From Streptomyces sp. 2114.4 (GTDB taxonomy: Bacteria; Actinomycetota; Actinomycetes; Streptomycetales; Streptomycetaceae): a stretch of 64,000 bases of DNA. The stretch covers positions 6,262,001 through 6,326,000 of the forward strand of contig NZ_FYEY01000001.1 in the NCBI RefSeq assembly GCF_900187385.1, given 5' to 3'. Positions 8,932-17,048 of the stretch are shown piece by piece. Numbering within the stretch: position 1 is the stretch's first letter; the number at the start of each line of letters is the position of its first letter. Both the position numbers and the translations under genes were made by a program. Under the pieces are notes generated by a model that searched no databases, was not told where the DNA came from, and was given only the letters and a program-made list of their open reading frames with translations.

Positions 8932-8950
8932 GCGGAACTATCTGTTCCGC
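8932..8950 (+). terminator. Intrinsic terminator after the RibD-like gene
   Basis: A perfect 7-bp stem, GCGGAAC-TATCT-GTTCCGC, is followed by the T-rich TTAGCTTCTGTT and lies 7 bp past the stop. A second 7-bp stem (CTGTTGG/CCAACAG, 8958-8983) follows. Confidence 0.6.
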
Positions 8951-9063
8951 TTAGCTTCTGTTGGGCACACTGAAAGCCAACAGTCCCGCACGCCTACGGG
9001 GCAGGATGGTGTCTGTCGGGCTCCGTGCCATGCGGCGCCCCGAAGAGAAGAAGGGCGTCCGTC

Positions 9064-9561
9064 GTGTTCACGAGCGTATTGATGATCGAGAAGCCACTGA
9101 CGCCCGCCGATGTGGAGTTTGTGACCACCCTGCACGGCGATGACCGGATCTCGTTCGTCGTGCTCATGCAGCCTCGCGGCAAGCAGGATGTTCTGCTACG
9201 GGCCATCGACGACGTGGCCCTCGGTGAGTTCGACGACGCCGTACGGGAGGGCGAGGAACCGGGCGGCGCCCGCGCGGAGGCCCCCGCCGAGCTCGCCCTG
9301 GCCCACACGCTGCAGGCCCTGCGCGACACCGGCGCCCAGGCCGTCGGGCAGGTGGTCGAGGACCATCCGCTGGACCTGCTGCGGTCCGTCGTCGACGAGA
9401 CCGGCGCGGACGAGGTGATCGTGCTGACCACCCCGCACTTCGTGGAGGAGTTCTTCCACCGCGACTGGGCCTCCCGCGCCCGCCACAAGGTCGGCGTCCC
9501 GGTCCTCAAGCTGTTCTCCCATGCGGCGGACGACCAGCCCCAGGGGACCGCCGGAGACTGA
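9064..9561 (+). CDS. Conserved hypothetical protein
   Basis: 165 aa from GTG 9064, preceded by GAGAAGAAGGG; ATG 9079 is an alternative. The sequence is acidic with an alternating strand-helix layout: ISFVVLMQP (residues ~27-35), an Ala/Glu-rich helical middle (60-100), and DEVIVLTTPHFVEEFFHRDW (~116-135) ending KVGVPVLKLF. The last part resembles the final strand-helix-strand of universal-stress-protein-like Rossmann folds, but I do not see an ATP-binding G-x2-G-x9-G motif. Cytoplasmic, function unknown. It follows the RibD-like gene after a terminator, so it is probably transcribed on its own. Confidence 0.7.
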   Translation: MFTSVLMIEKPLTPADVEFVTTLHGDDRISFVVLMQPRGKQDVLLRAIDDVALGEFDDAVREGEEPGGARAEAPAELALAHTLQALRDTGAQAVGQVVEDHPLDLLRSVVDETGADEVIVLTTPHFVEEFFHRDWASRARHKVGVPVLKLFSHAADDQPQGTAGD

Positions 9562-9624
9562 GCGGCCCGCCGTCACCGGGACCCGCCCCGTCCACCGGGC
9601 CCCTCCGCAGGGCTCCGCCGGCGG

Positions 9625-10323
9625 TCAGGGGCGGGCTACGGGCCGGGGGCGCAGCCGGCCGTCCCGCACCTCGGCGACCGTGTCCGCCACGTCCAGACGG
9701 ACGGGGTCGTGGGTGACCAGCACCGTCGCGGTGGCGCGCTGCCGGGTGAGCGTGCGCAGCAGCGCGAGCACCGCGGCGCCCCGCTCGTGGTCCAGGGCGC
9801 TGGTCGGCTCGTCCACCAGCAGCACCGCGGGCTCGTTCATCAGCGCCCGCGCGATATTGACCCGCTGCCGCTGACCGCCCGACAGCTGATGCGGCCGCCG
9901 GTGGGCCTGGTCCTCCAGGCCGACCGCCGACAGCAGCTCCCGTGCCCGCGCCCGCGTGCGTACCCGCGTCGTACGCGACGCGCGCCCGTCCAGGTGGGCC
10001 GTCACCTGCAGCTGTTCGGCGGCGGTCAGCGACGGCAGCAGATTGGGCTGCTGGAAGACCGTGCCGATGGCGGTGCGGCGCAGCGTCGTCAGCGCGGCCG
10101 GGCCGAGCCCCGCGGTGTCCGTGCCGCCGATCACCACCCGTCCGCGGTCCGGGCGGATCAGTGTGGCGGCGACCGCGAGCAGGCTGGACTTGCCGGATCC
10201 GGACGGGCCGATCACCGCGGTCAGACGTCCGGCGGGGACGGTCAGCGAGACCTCGTCCAGCGCCGTCAGCCGGGCGTCGCCGTCGGGGTAGGTGAGGGTG
10301 ACATCGGTCAGTTCGAGGCTCAT
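9625..10323 (-). CDS. ABC transporter ATP-binding protein, MacB/LolD type
   Basis: 232 aa, ATG 10323 overlapping the permease stop (ATGA). It has Walker A GPSGSGKSS, Q-loop VFQQPNLLPSLTAAEQ, signature LSGGQRQRVNIARAL, Walker B VLLVDEPTSALD and H-loop VLVTHD, the pattern of the LolD/MacB/FtsE group. With the FtsX-like permease it should form an exporter or a peptide-antibiotic sensing/detoxification module. Co-location with the two-component genes at 11620-13529 fits the latter type. Confidence 0.9.
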   Translation of the reverse strand: MSLELTDVTLTYPDGDARLTALDEVSLTVPAGRLTAVIGPSGSGKSSLLAVAATLIRPDRGRVVIGGTDTAGLGPAALTTLRRTAIGTVFQQPNLLPSLTAAEQLQVTAHLDGRASRTTRVRTRARARELLSAVGLEDQAHRRPHQLSGGQRQRVNIARALMNEPAVLLVDEPTSALDHERGAAVLALLRTLTRQRATATVLVTHDPVRLDVADTVAEVRDGRLRPRPVARP

Positions 10324-11435
10324 CGGGCACTTCCCAGGGCGGTCAGCGGGTCCACGGACGTGATGCGGCGGATGGCGAGCGCGGCGCCTGCGGCACCCAG
10401 CGCGATCATGATCAGGGCGGGCGCCGCCACGGTGGCCGGGGCGAGCACAAAGGGCACCGTGCCGCCGATTCCGGCGCCCACCGCGGCCACCACGGCGCTG
10501 CCCAGGGCGGTCCCGCCCACCAGCAGCACCACGGCCTGTCCGAGGGCATCCCGCAGCAGCGAGCGGGTCGAGGCGCCCAGCGCCTTCAGCACGGCGACCT
10601 CGCCGCCGCGCTGGATCGTCCACACCGTGAAGAACGCCCCGATGACCAGCGCGGAGATCGCGAACAGAAAGCCGCGCATCAGCTGCAGGGACCCGTTCTC
10701 GGCGGCGTACGAGCCGATGGCCTGCAGGGCGTCGGCGGCGGCGACGGTCCTGGTGCCGAGCGCCCGGTCGGCGGCCGCCAGTCCGGCGGTGCCGGAGGTC
10801 GAGAGGGCGAGGACGGTCGCTCCGACGGGGTCGCCGGAGGCGTCGGTCCGGCCGGGCTGGTCACCGGCGGCCGCTCCGGCGCCGCTCGCCAGCCGCCGCC
10901 AGTCCTGAAGCGGCGTCCAGACCACCGGCGTATGGGCGTACATCGCCGCGCCCGACACCGCCGCCACCCGGACCGTGCGGCCGCCGAGCGTCAGCGTGCC
11001 CCCGGCCCGCACCCCCAGTGAGGCGGCTGCCTTCGCGGACAGCACCACCGCACCGTCCTCCACCCGCGCAGGCGCCGTCTGCGACCCCGGCCGCACGCCG
11101 AACAGCGACACCGCGGCGGTCCGGCCGCCGGACTCGGCCTTCGTCGGCGCGATCCCCAGCGGGTCGGCGTGCCGTACGCCCGGCACCCGCGCCCAGGCCC
11201 GTACGGTCCGCTCCGTCAGCCGCGAGTCGGTGAAAGCAACGTCCCTGCCGTCGGCGGGCGCCGAGAACACCAGGTGATCGGCGGGCAGCGCGGTGATCGC
11301 CGAGGTGTTCTCCCGGCCCAGGCCCGCCGTCAGGCCCGACAGCAACCCCACCAGCACCGTGATCAGCACAATGACGGTGCCCATCAGGGCGAACCGTCCC
11401 TTGGCGAATCTCAGGTCCCTCCAGGCGACGAACAC
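10320..11435 (-). CDS. FtsX-like ABC transporter permease
   Basis: 371 aa from GTG 11435, with GAGGAGGG eight to ten bases upstream. An N-terminal TM segment (FALMGTVIVLITVLVGLLSGL) is followed by a ~200-residue extracytoplasmic domain with two strands-and-loops repeats (GGTLTLGGRTVRVAAVSG), then three TM segments (FLFAISALVIGAFFTVWTI, AVVLLVGGTALGSAVVAAVG, ALIMIALGAAGAALAI). The GGEVAVLKALGAS stretch between them is the FtsX/MacB hallmark. It forms an operon with the ATPase and is divergent from the histidine kinase; the 184-bp gap should hold both promoters. Confidence 0.9.
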   Translation of the reverse strand: MFVAWRDLRFAKGRFALMGTVIVLITVLVGLLSGLTAGLGRENTSAITALPADHLVFSAPADGRDVAFTDSRLTERTVRAWARVPGVRHADPLGIAPTKAESGGRTAAVSLFGVRPGSQTAPARVEDGAVVLSAKAAASLGVRAGGTLTLGGRTVRVAAVSGAAMYAHTPVVWTPLQDWRRLASGAGAAAGDQPGRTDASGDPVGATVLALSTSGTAGLAAADRALGTRTVAAADALQAIGSYAAENGSLQLMRGFLFAISALVIGAFFTVWTIQRGGEVAVLKALGASTRSLLRDALGQAVVLLVGGTALGSAVVAAVGAGIGGTVPFVLAPATVAAPALIMIALGAAGAALAIRRITSVDPLTALGSAR

Positions 11436-11619
11436 CGGCGATGCCCTCCTCGGATCCGGGTGCCGGACTCCACTGCCCGGCCTCGGCCTCCACCGTCGCG
11501 CGCCGGGCGGGCCGCTGACATCGCGCCGGGGAGTGGTCCGCCCGGATCGAAAGAGGTGCCCCGCGCTCAACCCTTTGGTTGATGCCGCAGGTGGGGAGGG
11601 CACTTAGCCTGAGGGGGCC

Positions 11620-12891
11620 GTGACCGAAGAAACCGCGACCGAAAACCCCGCGCCCGGGGAATCCGCGCGCGCCCCCTCCCTCACCCCCGTCCTGCGGGTC
11701 CTGCGCAGCTGTCTGCACCTGATGGTGGCCGCGCTGCTGGCACTGGCCTGCGTGCGCGCGATCGCCGACCACGCCCCCTCCGCCCCGGCCGTGACCGCCG
11801 CCGCGGCCGCGCTGTTCGCGGTGTACGTGACCGGCCCCCGGCTGCCCCGGCTCCGCAGCTCCACCGGCGCCGCCGCCCTCTGGCTGAGCGCCGTGGCCCT
11901 GCTCTGGCTGGTGCTGCTCGCCCTCACTCCCGACGGCGTCTGGCTCGCCTTCCCCCTGTTCTTCGTCCAGCTGCATCTGCTGCCGCTGCGAGGGGGCCTG
12001 GCCGCCGTCGCGGCCACCACCGCCGCCGCCATCGCCGGATTCGGCCTGCACACCCACACCCTGAGCCTCGGCACGGTGCTCGGCCCCGCCCTGGGCGCCG
12101 CCGTCGCCGTCGCCGTCGTCCTCGGCTACGAGGCCCTTTACCGGGAGAGCGAGCAGCGCCGCCGCCTCATCGAGGAGCTCACCGCGGCCCGCAGCGAGCT
12201 GGCCGCCGCGGAACGCGCCGCCGGGGTGCTCGCCGAACGCGAGCGGCTGGCCCGCGAGATCCACGACACCCTCGCCCAGGGCCTGTCCAGCATCTAGCTG
12301 CTGCTGCGGGCCGCCGAGCGCGCCCTGCCGCGGCAGCCCGGCACCGCCCTCGGCCATGTCCGGCAGGCCCGCACCACCGCCGCCGGCAACCTCGCCGAGG
12401 CGCGCCGCTTCGTCCGTGCGCTGAGCCCGCCCGACCTGGAGGCCGGCTCGCTGCCCGCCGCGCTGGAACGGCTGTGCGCCACCACCGCCCGTACCTCTCC
12501 GCTCGCCGTGCACTGCCAGGTTTCCGGCACCCCCACCGCGCTCCCCACCACGCACGAGGTCGCCCTGCTGCGCATCGCCCAGTCCGCGCTCGCCAACACC
12601 GTGCGGCACGCCGGTGCCGGACGGGCCGAGCTGACCCTCAGCTACATGGACACCGAGGTCGCGCTGGACGTCGTCGACGACGGCGCGGGATTCGTCCCCG
12701 CCGAGGTGCCCGCCCCGGGCTCCGCGGCGGCGGACGGCACCGGCTTCGGCCTCGCCGCGATGCGCGCCCGGGCCCGCGCCCTCCAGGGCACCCTCGTCGT
12801 CGAGTCCGCCCCCGGCGAGGGCACCGCGGTCGCCGTCACCCTGCCCACTCCCGCCGCCCCGCCCGACGCCGCCCAGGAGGCCGCCCCGTGA
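11620..12891 (+). pseudogene. Sensor histidine kinase (HisKA_3/HATPase), interrupted by an amber codon
   Basis: GTG 11620. Residues ~25-175 hold about five TM segments. The dimerisation helix EREHLAREIHDTLAQGLSSI-type sequence carries the phospho-accepting His215, and TAG at 12295-12297 follows at codon 226, where homologues have Gln (GLSSI-Q-LLLRAA); a CAG-to-TAG change explains it. The same frame continues after the stop with LLLRAAERALPRQPG, an N-box (IAQSALANTVRHAGAG) and a G-box (DDGAGFVP, GTGFGLAAMRARA), to TGA 12889-12891, which overlaps the response regulator. Without suppression the product lacks its ATP-binding domain. A GTG at 12508 could give a free HATPase fragment. Confidence 0.85.
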
Positions 12892-13529
12892 CCGCGACGG
12901 ACACCCCCGTCCGGCTGCTGCTCGCCGACGACCACCCCGTCGTACGCGCCGGACTGCGCGCCGTCCTGGAGACCGAGGACGACTTCGAGATCGTCGCCGA
13001 CGTCCCGACCGCCGAGCAGGCCGTCGACCTCGCCGCGCGGCTCGCCGTCGACGTCGTCCTCATGGACCTCCAGTTCGGCGGCCGGATGCTCGGCTCCCAG
13101 GCCACGGCGGAGATCACCGCCCGCCCCGGTGCCCCGCGCGTCCTCGTGCTGACCACCTACGACACCGACGTCGACATCCTCGCCGCCATCGAGGCCGGCG
13201 CCACCGGCTACCTCCTCAAGGACGCCCCGCCGGAGGAACTGGCGGCCGCGGTCCGCACCGCCGCCGCCGGGAAGTCCGCACTCGCCCCCACCGTCGCGCT
13301 GCGCCTCATGGACCGCATGCGCGCCCCCGCCACCGCGCTCTCCCGCCGGGAGACGGAGGTCCTTCAGCTCGTCGCGGACGGTCTGCCGAACGCGGCGATC
13401 AGCAAACAGCTCTTCCTCAGCCAGGCGACCGTCAAGTCCCACCTCGTCCACATCTACGCCAAGCTGGGCGTGGACTCCCGCACCTCCGCGGTCGCCGCCG
13501 CCACCGCCCGGGGCCTGATCCGCCGCTGA
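12888..13529 (+). CDS. NarL/LuxR-type response regulator
   Basis: 213 aa from GTG 12888, overlapping the kinase stop (GTGA). The receiver domain has acidic pair DD (residues 14-15), phospho-acceptor Asp60 (VVLMDLQF), Thr in LVLTTYD and Lys in GYLLKDA. A GerE/LuxR helix-turn-helix follows (LSRRETEVLQLVADGLPN through QATVKSHLVHIYAKLGV). It should control the neighbouring exporter genes. Its natural kinase is broken in this sequence, so phosphorylation would have to come from another source. Confidence 0.92.
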   Translation: MTATDTPVRLLLADDHPVVRAGLRAVLETEDDFEIVADVPTAEQAVDLAARLAVDVVLMDLQFGGRMLGSQATAEITARPGAPRVLVLTTYDTDVDILAAIEAGATGYLLKDAPPEELAAAVRTAAAGKSALAPTVALRLMDRMRAPATALSRRETEVLQLVADGLPNAAISKQLFLSQATVKSHLVHIYAKLGVDSRTSAVAAATARGLIRR

Positions 13530-13622
13530 ATGCTGCGCGCCGGGCCGCCTCCCGGACCCGGCCGGGCCGGCCAGGTCACAACCGGCCGGGGCCGGCAACC
13601 ACACCCGTCAGGGGTCCACGGA

Positions 13623-13641
13623 CCGGCACTGTCGGTGCCGG
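13623..13641 (+). terminator. Hairpin between the response regulator and murC
   Basis: A perfect 7-bp stem, CCGGCAC-TGTCG-GTGCCGG, lies 94 bp after the regulator stop and 60 bp before murC. It could end the two-component transcript or sit in the murC leader; there is no T tract. Confidence 0.35.
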
Positions 13642-13701
13642 GTGCGAGAATCATGGACAGCACCACCGCTCGCGATGATCGACGATCAGGGAGACCCGCC
13701 C

Positions 13702-15099
13702 ATGGCACCCGCCATCCCAGCCTCGATGGACCGGCCGCACTTCATCGGCATCGGCGGAGCCGGCATGTCGGGCATCGCCAAGATCCTCGCGCAGCGCGGC
13801 GCCCGGGTGGCGGGCAGCGACGCCAAGGACTCCGCGACCGCCCAGGCCCTGCGCTCCCTCGGCGCCACGGTCCACATCGGCCACGCCGCCGGGCACCTTG
13901 CCGCCGACGCCACCAGCGTCGTCGTCTCCTCCGCGATCCGCCAGGACAACCCCGAGCTGGCCGCCGCCCACGAGCGCGGCATCCCGGTGGTCCACCGCTC
14001 CGACGCGCTCGCCTCCCTCATGGACGGCCTGCGGCCCATCGCCGTCGCCGGCACCCACGGCAAGACGACCACGACCTCCATGCTCGCCGTCTCCCTCGGC
14101 GCCCTCGGTCTCAAGCCGTCCTACGCCATCGGCGGCGACCTCGACGCCCCGGGCTCCAACGCCGAGCACGGCTCCGGCGAGATCTTCGTCGCCGAGGCCG
14201 ACGAGAGCGACCGCAGCTTCCACAAGTACGCCCCCGAGGTCGCGATCATCCTCAACGTGGAGCTCGACCACCACGCCAACTACGCCTCGATGGAAGAGAT
14301 CTACGAGTCCTTCGAGACCTTCGTCGGCCGCATCCGCCCCGGCGGCACCCTGGTCATCGCCGCCGACCACCCCGGCGCCCGCGAGCTGACCGAGCGGATC
14401 TCCGGCCGCTACGACATCGAGGTCGTCACCTACGGCGAGTCCCCGGACGCCGACGTCCGCATCCTCAAGGTCAACCCCCGGGGCATGACCAGCGATGTCA
14501 CCGTCACCCTCACCAGCGGCAAGATCCTCACCTTCACCGTCTCCGTCCCGGGCCGGCACTACGCCCACAACGCCGTCGCCGCCCTGGCCGCCGGCGTCGC
14601 CCTGGGCCTCGCGCCGCACAACCTCGCCTCTGCGCTCGGCAAGTACACCGGCGTCAAGCGCCGCCTCCAGCTCAAGGGCGAGGCGGCCGGCGTCCAGGTC
14701 ATCGACTCCTACGCCCACCACCCCACGGAGATGACCGCCGACCTCGAAGCCATCCGCGGCGCCGCCGACGGCTCCCGGGTGCTGGTCGTCTTCCAGCCCC
14801 ACCTCTTCTCCCGCACCCAGGAGCTGGGCACCGAGATGGGCCAGGCACTCGCCCTGGCCGACGCCTCCGTCGTCCTGGACATCTACCCGGCCCGCGAGGA
14901 CCCGATCCCGGGCATCACCAGCGCCCTGATCATCGACGCCGCGCGCACCGCCGGCGCCGACGTCACCCCCGAGAGCGACCAGGCCGCCGTCCCGGAGGTC
15001 ATCGCAGGAATGGCGAAGCCCGGGGACCTTGTTCTCACCATGGGCGCGGGCGATGTGACCGACCTCGGCCCCGCCATCCTGTCCCGCCTGGGCAGCTGA
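13702..15099 (+). CDS. murC: UDP-N-acetylmuramate--L-alanine ligase MurC
   Basis: 465 aa from ATG 13702, with CAGGGAG upstream. Mur ligase features are complete: UDP-binding GIGGAGMSGIA (residues ~14-24), ATP-binding GTHGKTTTT (~117-125), ADESDRSF, NVELDHHANY (central domain), PGRHYAHNAVAALAAG, and the C-terminal KGEAAGVQVIDSYAHHPTE segment. It adds L-Ala to UDP-MurNAc in cytoplasmic peptidoglycan precursor synthesis. msrB follows 17 bp downstream and is probably cotranscribed. Start codons further upstream in frame (13642) lack a better ribosome binding site and lengthen the family N-terminus. Confidence 0.95.
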   Translation: MAPAIPASMDRPHFIGIGGAGMSGIAKILAQRGARVAGSDAKDSATAQALRSLGATVHIGHAAGHLAADATSVVVSSAIRQDNPELAAAHERGIPVVHRSDALASLMDGLRPIAVAGTHGKTTTTSMLAVSLGALGLKPSYAIGGDLDAPGSNAEHGSGEIFVAEADESDRSFHKYAPEVAIILNVELDHHANYASMEEIYESFETFVGRIRPGGTLVIAADHPGARELTERISGRYDIEVVTYGESPDADVRILKVNPRGMTSDVTVTLTSGKILTFTVSVPGRHYAHNAVAALAAGVALGLAPHNLASALGKYTGVKRRLQLKGEAAGVQVIDSYAHHPTEMTADLEAIRGAADGSRVLVVFQPHLFSRTQELGTEMGQALALADASVVLDIYPAREDPIPGITSALIIDAARTAGADVTPESDQAAVPEVIAGMAKPGDLVLTMGAGDVTDLGPAILSRLGS

Positions 15100-15116
15100 G
15101 CTGAGGAGGACCCCAG

Positions 15117-15524
15117 ATGCCGTACGAGATCGACAAGCCCGACGAGCAGTGGCGCGCCGAGCTGACCCCCGCCGAGTACCAGGTGCTCCGTCAGGCCGGC
15201 ACCGAGCCCGCCTTCGTCGGTGAGTACACCGACACCAAGACCGAGGGCGTCTACTCCTGCCGCGCCTGCGGCGCCGAGCTCTTCCGCTCCGACACCAAAT
15301 TCGAGAGCCACTGCGGCTGGCCGTCCTTCTACGACCCCAAGGACTCCGCCGCGGTCGAACTCATCGAGGACCGCACCCACGGCATGGTCCGCACCGAGGT
15401 CCGCTGCGCCCGCTGCGGCTCCCACCTGGGCCACGTCTTCGAGGGCGAGGGCTACCCGACCCCGACCGACCAGCGGTACTGCATCAACTCGATCTCGCTG
15501 CGGCTGGCACCGGACAAGGGCTGA
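15117..15524 (+). CDS. msrB: Peptide-methionine (R)-S-oxide reductase MsrB
   Basis: 135 aa from ATG 15117 with GAGGAGGA upstream. It has both zinc-binding CxxC pairs (CRACGAEL at ~42-49 and CARCGSHLGHVF at ~96-107), GWPSFYDP, and the catalytic Cys in RYCINSISL near the C-terminus. It reduces methionine-R-sulfoxide in oxidised proteins. Positions 15314-15437 are repeated at 16751-16874. Confidence 0.95.
   Translation: MPYEIDKPDEQWRAELTPAEYQVLRQAGTEPAFVGEYTDTKTEGVYSCRACGAELFRSDTKFESHCGWPSFYDPKDSAAVELIEDRTHGMVRTEVRCARCGSHLGHVFEGEGYPTPTDQRYCINSISLRLAPDKG
15314..15437 (+). repeat. Copy 1 of a 124-bp direct repeat (inside msrB)
   Basis: This segment matches 16751-16874 with about four differences in 124 bp (~97% identity). 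It covers the coding region from GWPSFYDP to GSHLGHV. Confidence 0.9.
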
Positions 15525-15585
15525 GACCTGGGACTTCTGCAGCGGGCCGGCGGTGGAGCGGGCTGGTATGTCTGTGGTTGTCGGC

Positions 15586-15867
15586 GCCGCCGTGGCCGAT
15601 GGGCCACAGCGCGAACTGGGCCTTGACCGTCCCGCCGTCACGGTCCCCGAATTTCGCGCCGAGGGTGATGTCGGTGTTGCCGATCACCGTGTAGGGAGCG
15701 GTGGCACCGCACTTGGACCCGCTGGAGGGATGGGTGTACAGGCCGGTGGGGGCGTTGGGGACGGTGTTGTACTCGGTGGACAGCACTGCCGGCTTGGCGT
15801 CGAACTTCTTCCATCCGTAGACGTCGGATTCGTCGGCGGCCTGGAGCAGCAGGGTGATGGTGCTCCA
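15586..15867 (-). pseudogene. Fragment of a secreted LamG/DNRLRE-type protein
   Basis: About 94 codons on the minus strand read HWSTITLLLQAADESDVYGW, then KKFDAKPAVLSTEYNTVPNA, then PTGLYTHPSSG. These match the internal 'AADESDVYGWKKFD...L.V.YNT.P..PTGL.T.P' pattern of large secreted Streptomyces proteins with DNRLRE and LamG/Fn3-like modules. There is no start codon, signal peptide or rest of the protein; both flanks leave the pattern abruptly (lower-GC DNA at 15868 upwards, msrB tail below 15586). I read it as an internal remnant. Confidence 0.6.
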
Positions 15868-15930
15868 GTGCGGGCAATCTGTTGAACGTAATGTCGTCAA
15901 GCGCGCCAAAATTCTGCTGACAGATCGACT

Positions 15931-15963
15931 ATCGGGATGGCCCACTTGCTGGGTCATCCCGAT
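15931..15963. terminator. Near-perfect 33-bp hairpin
   Basis: ATCGGGATG pairs with CATCCCGAT, and an inner CCCA/TGGG stem encloses a CTTGC loop; only one G-T pair is imperfect. A TTTGG tail follows. It may be a terminator for the inserted patch or an element end. It lies 29 bp before the next gene. Confidence 0.5.
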
Positions 15964-15991
15964 TTGGATGGGACTCAGGGGGGACAAGCTG

Positions 15992-16537
15992 ATGAAGCGT
16001 GAAGAGCGACCGCGGAAGCTACGTAGGAGCAGTTATCGAGTATCACAATGGTTCTTCACCGCGCTCTTACTGGTGTTGGCTGCTCTGATGGTTGCCAAAA
16101 TGGGCACTGATGGCCCGAACGGCGCTCCGCTTGGCCTAACGGCGACCTTCGGGGCGATCTTCATCGAGCAGCGGATCCTCCGGTCCCGTGTCATCCTGTC
16201 CCCCGGTGATGTGCAGGTGGTGAACGCCATCTTTGAATACCACGTTGAACCCGGGGCGATAAAGGAAGCTTTCGTCGATATCCGGGGGAATATGAAGATC
16301 GAGACGAGAGATGGTGGTGAGATTTTTGTAGGCGCCTACAGCGGCTCCCTCATTGATTCTTTTGTGGGGAGTGCAGACAAGGCGGCAAAGATGGTCCGTA
16401 AGTACATCGCCGGAAAACCGGATTCGTCGAACTTTGTAATTCGCAGGAAGTGTGCGATCTCCTGGCTCTCGGAAATCTGGCTCGTAGCCGCTGTGGCCTG
16501 CGCGGTATGGACAGCAATCAATAACGCGGCTGCCTGA
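15992..16537 (+). CDS. Membrane protein with PH-like domain, atypical base composition
   Basis: 181 aa from ATG 15992 (GGGGGGACAAGCTG upstream). Residues ~20-42 (QWFFTALLLVLAALMVAKMG) form a TM helix; a second short hydrophobic segment (LTATFGAIFIEQRIL) follows. A ~100-residue soluble part (VILSPGDVQVVNAIFEYHVE, FVDIRGNMKIETRDGGEIFV, then DKAAKMVRKYI) has the strand-then-helix look of bacterial PH-like domains, and a C-terminal TM helix ends ACAVWTAINNAAA. Codons with A/T third bases are far commoner than in neighbours, suggesting transfer. Function unknown. Confidence 0.65.
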   Translation: MKREERPRKLRRSSYRVSQWFFTALLLVLAALMVAKMGTDGPNGAPLGLTATFGAIFIEQRILRSRVILSPGDVQVVNAIFEYHVEPGAIKEAFVDIRGNMKIETRDGGEIFVGAYSGSLIDSFVGSADKAAKMVRKYIAGKPDSSNFVIRRKCAISWLSEIWLVAAVACAVWTAINNAAA

Positions 16538-17048
16538 CACCGCCTTGCAATCGAGGAGTTGTCCGCTGCTACCTGCGTGTGGCCTGGTGACCCACGAAGA
16601 GTTGTAGGTCGCTGCAACAACGCCCGGTGTACGGACCAGCCCCACGGCAGTGAGCCGGGCCCTATCCCCTTTAAATTTCGGGTACCTGACTGCCTGTTCG
16701 ACCGATGCCGTGAACGGGCCGGGTCGCCGTGGCTTGGGTCGTACATCACCCGGCTGGCCGTCCTTCTACGACCCCAAGGACTCCGGCGCCGTCGAACTCA
16801 TCGAGGACCGCACCCACGGCATGGTCCGCACCGAGGTCCGCTGTGCCCGCTGTGGCTCCCACCTGGGCCACGTCCGGCCCCACGCCGGGCCGGCCCCGTC
16901 ACCGGGTCCGGGCCGGCAGGAGCCGCACACGAGGGCCGGCCGTCCGGACCTGCGAGTCCCGCGGCGGCGGTCTTACCGGGGCCTGCTGAACGCTGTCGGT
17001 TGAAGTGGAGGAAGCCGGCCGGCTCACCTTCGACGTGTACCCCACCGG
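16538..17048. other. Composite non-coding gap with msrB fragment
   Basis: This interval lies between the PH-like gene and the RsbW-like gene. It contains a lower-GC piece (16538-16700, including TTTAAATTT), the 124-bp msrB fragment at 16751-16874, and GC-rich DNA in which I see no gene. Confidence 0.6.
16751..16874 (+). pseudogene. msrB fragment, copy 2 of the 124-bp direct repeat
   Basis: Offset 1437 bp from 15314-15437 in the intact gene. About four differences are present: three are synonymous and one turns Ala into Gly (KDSAAV to KDSGAV). It keeps the msrB reading frame but has neither the 5' half nor the catalytic RYCINS segment. The mostly synonymous differences suggest a piece of a related but distinct msrB allele, or an old duplication. 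Confidence 0.85.
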
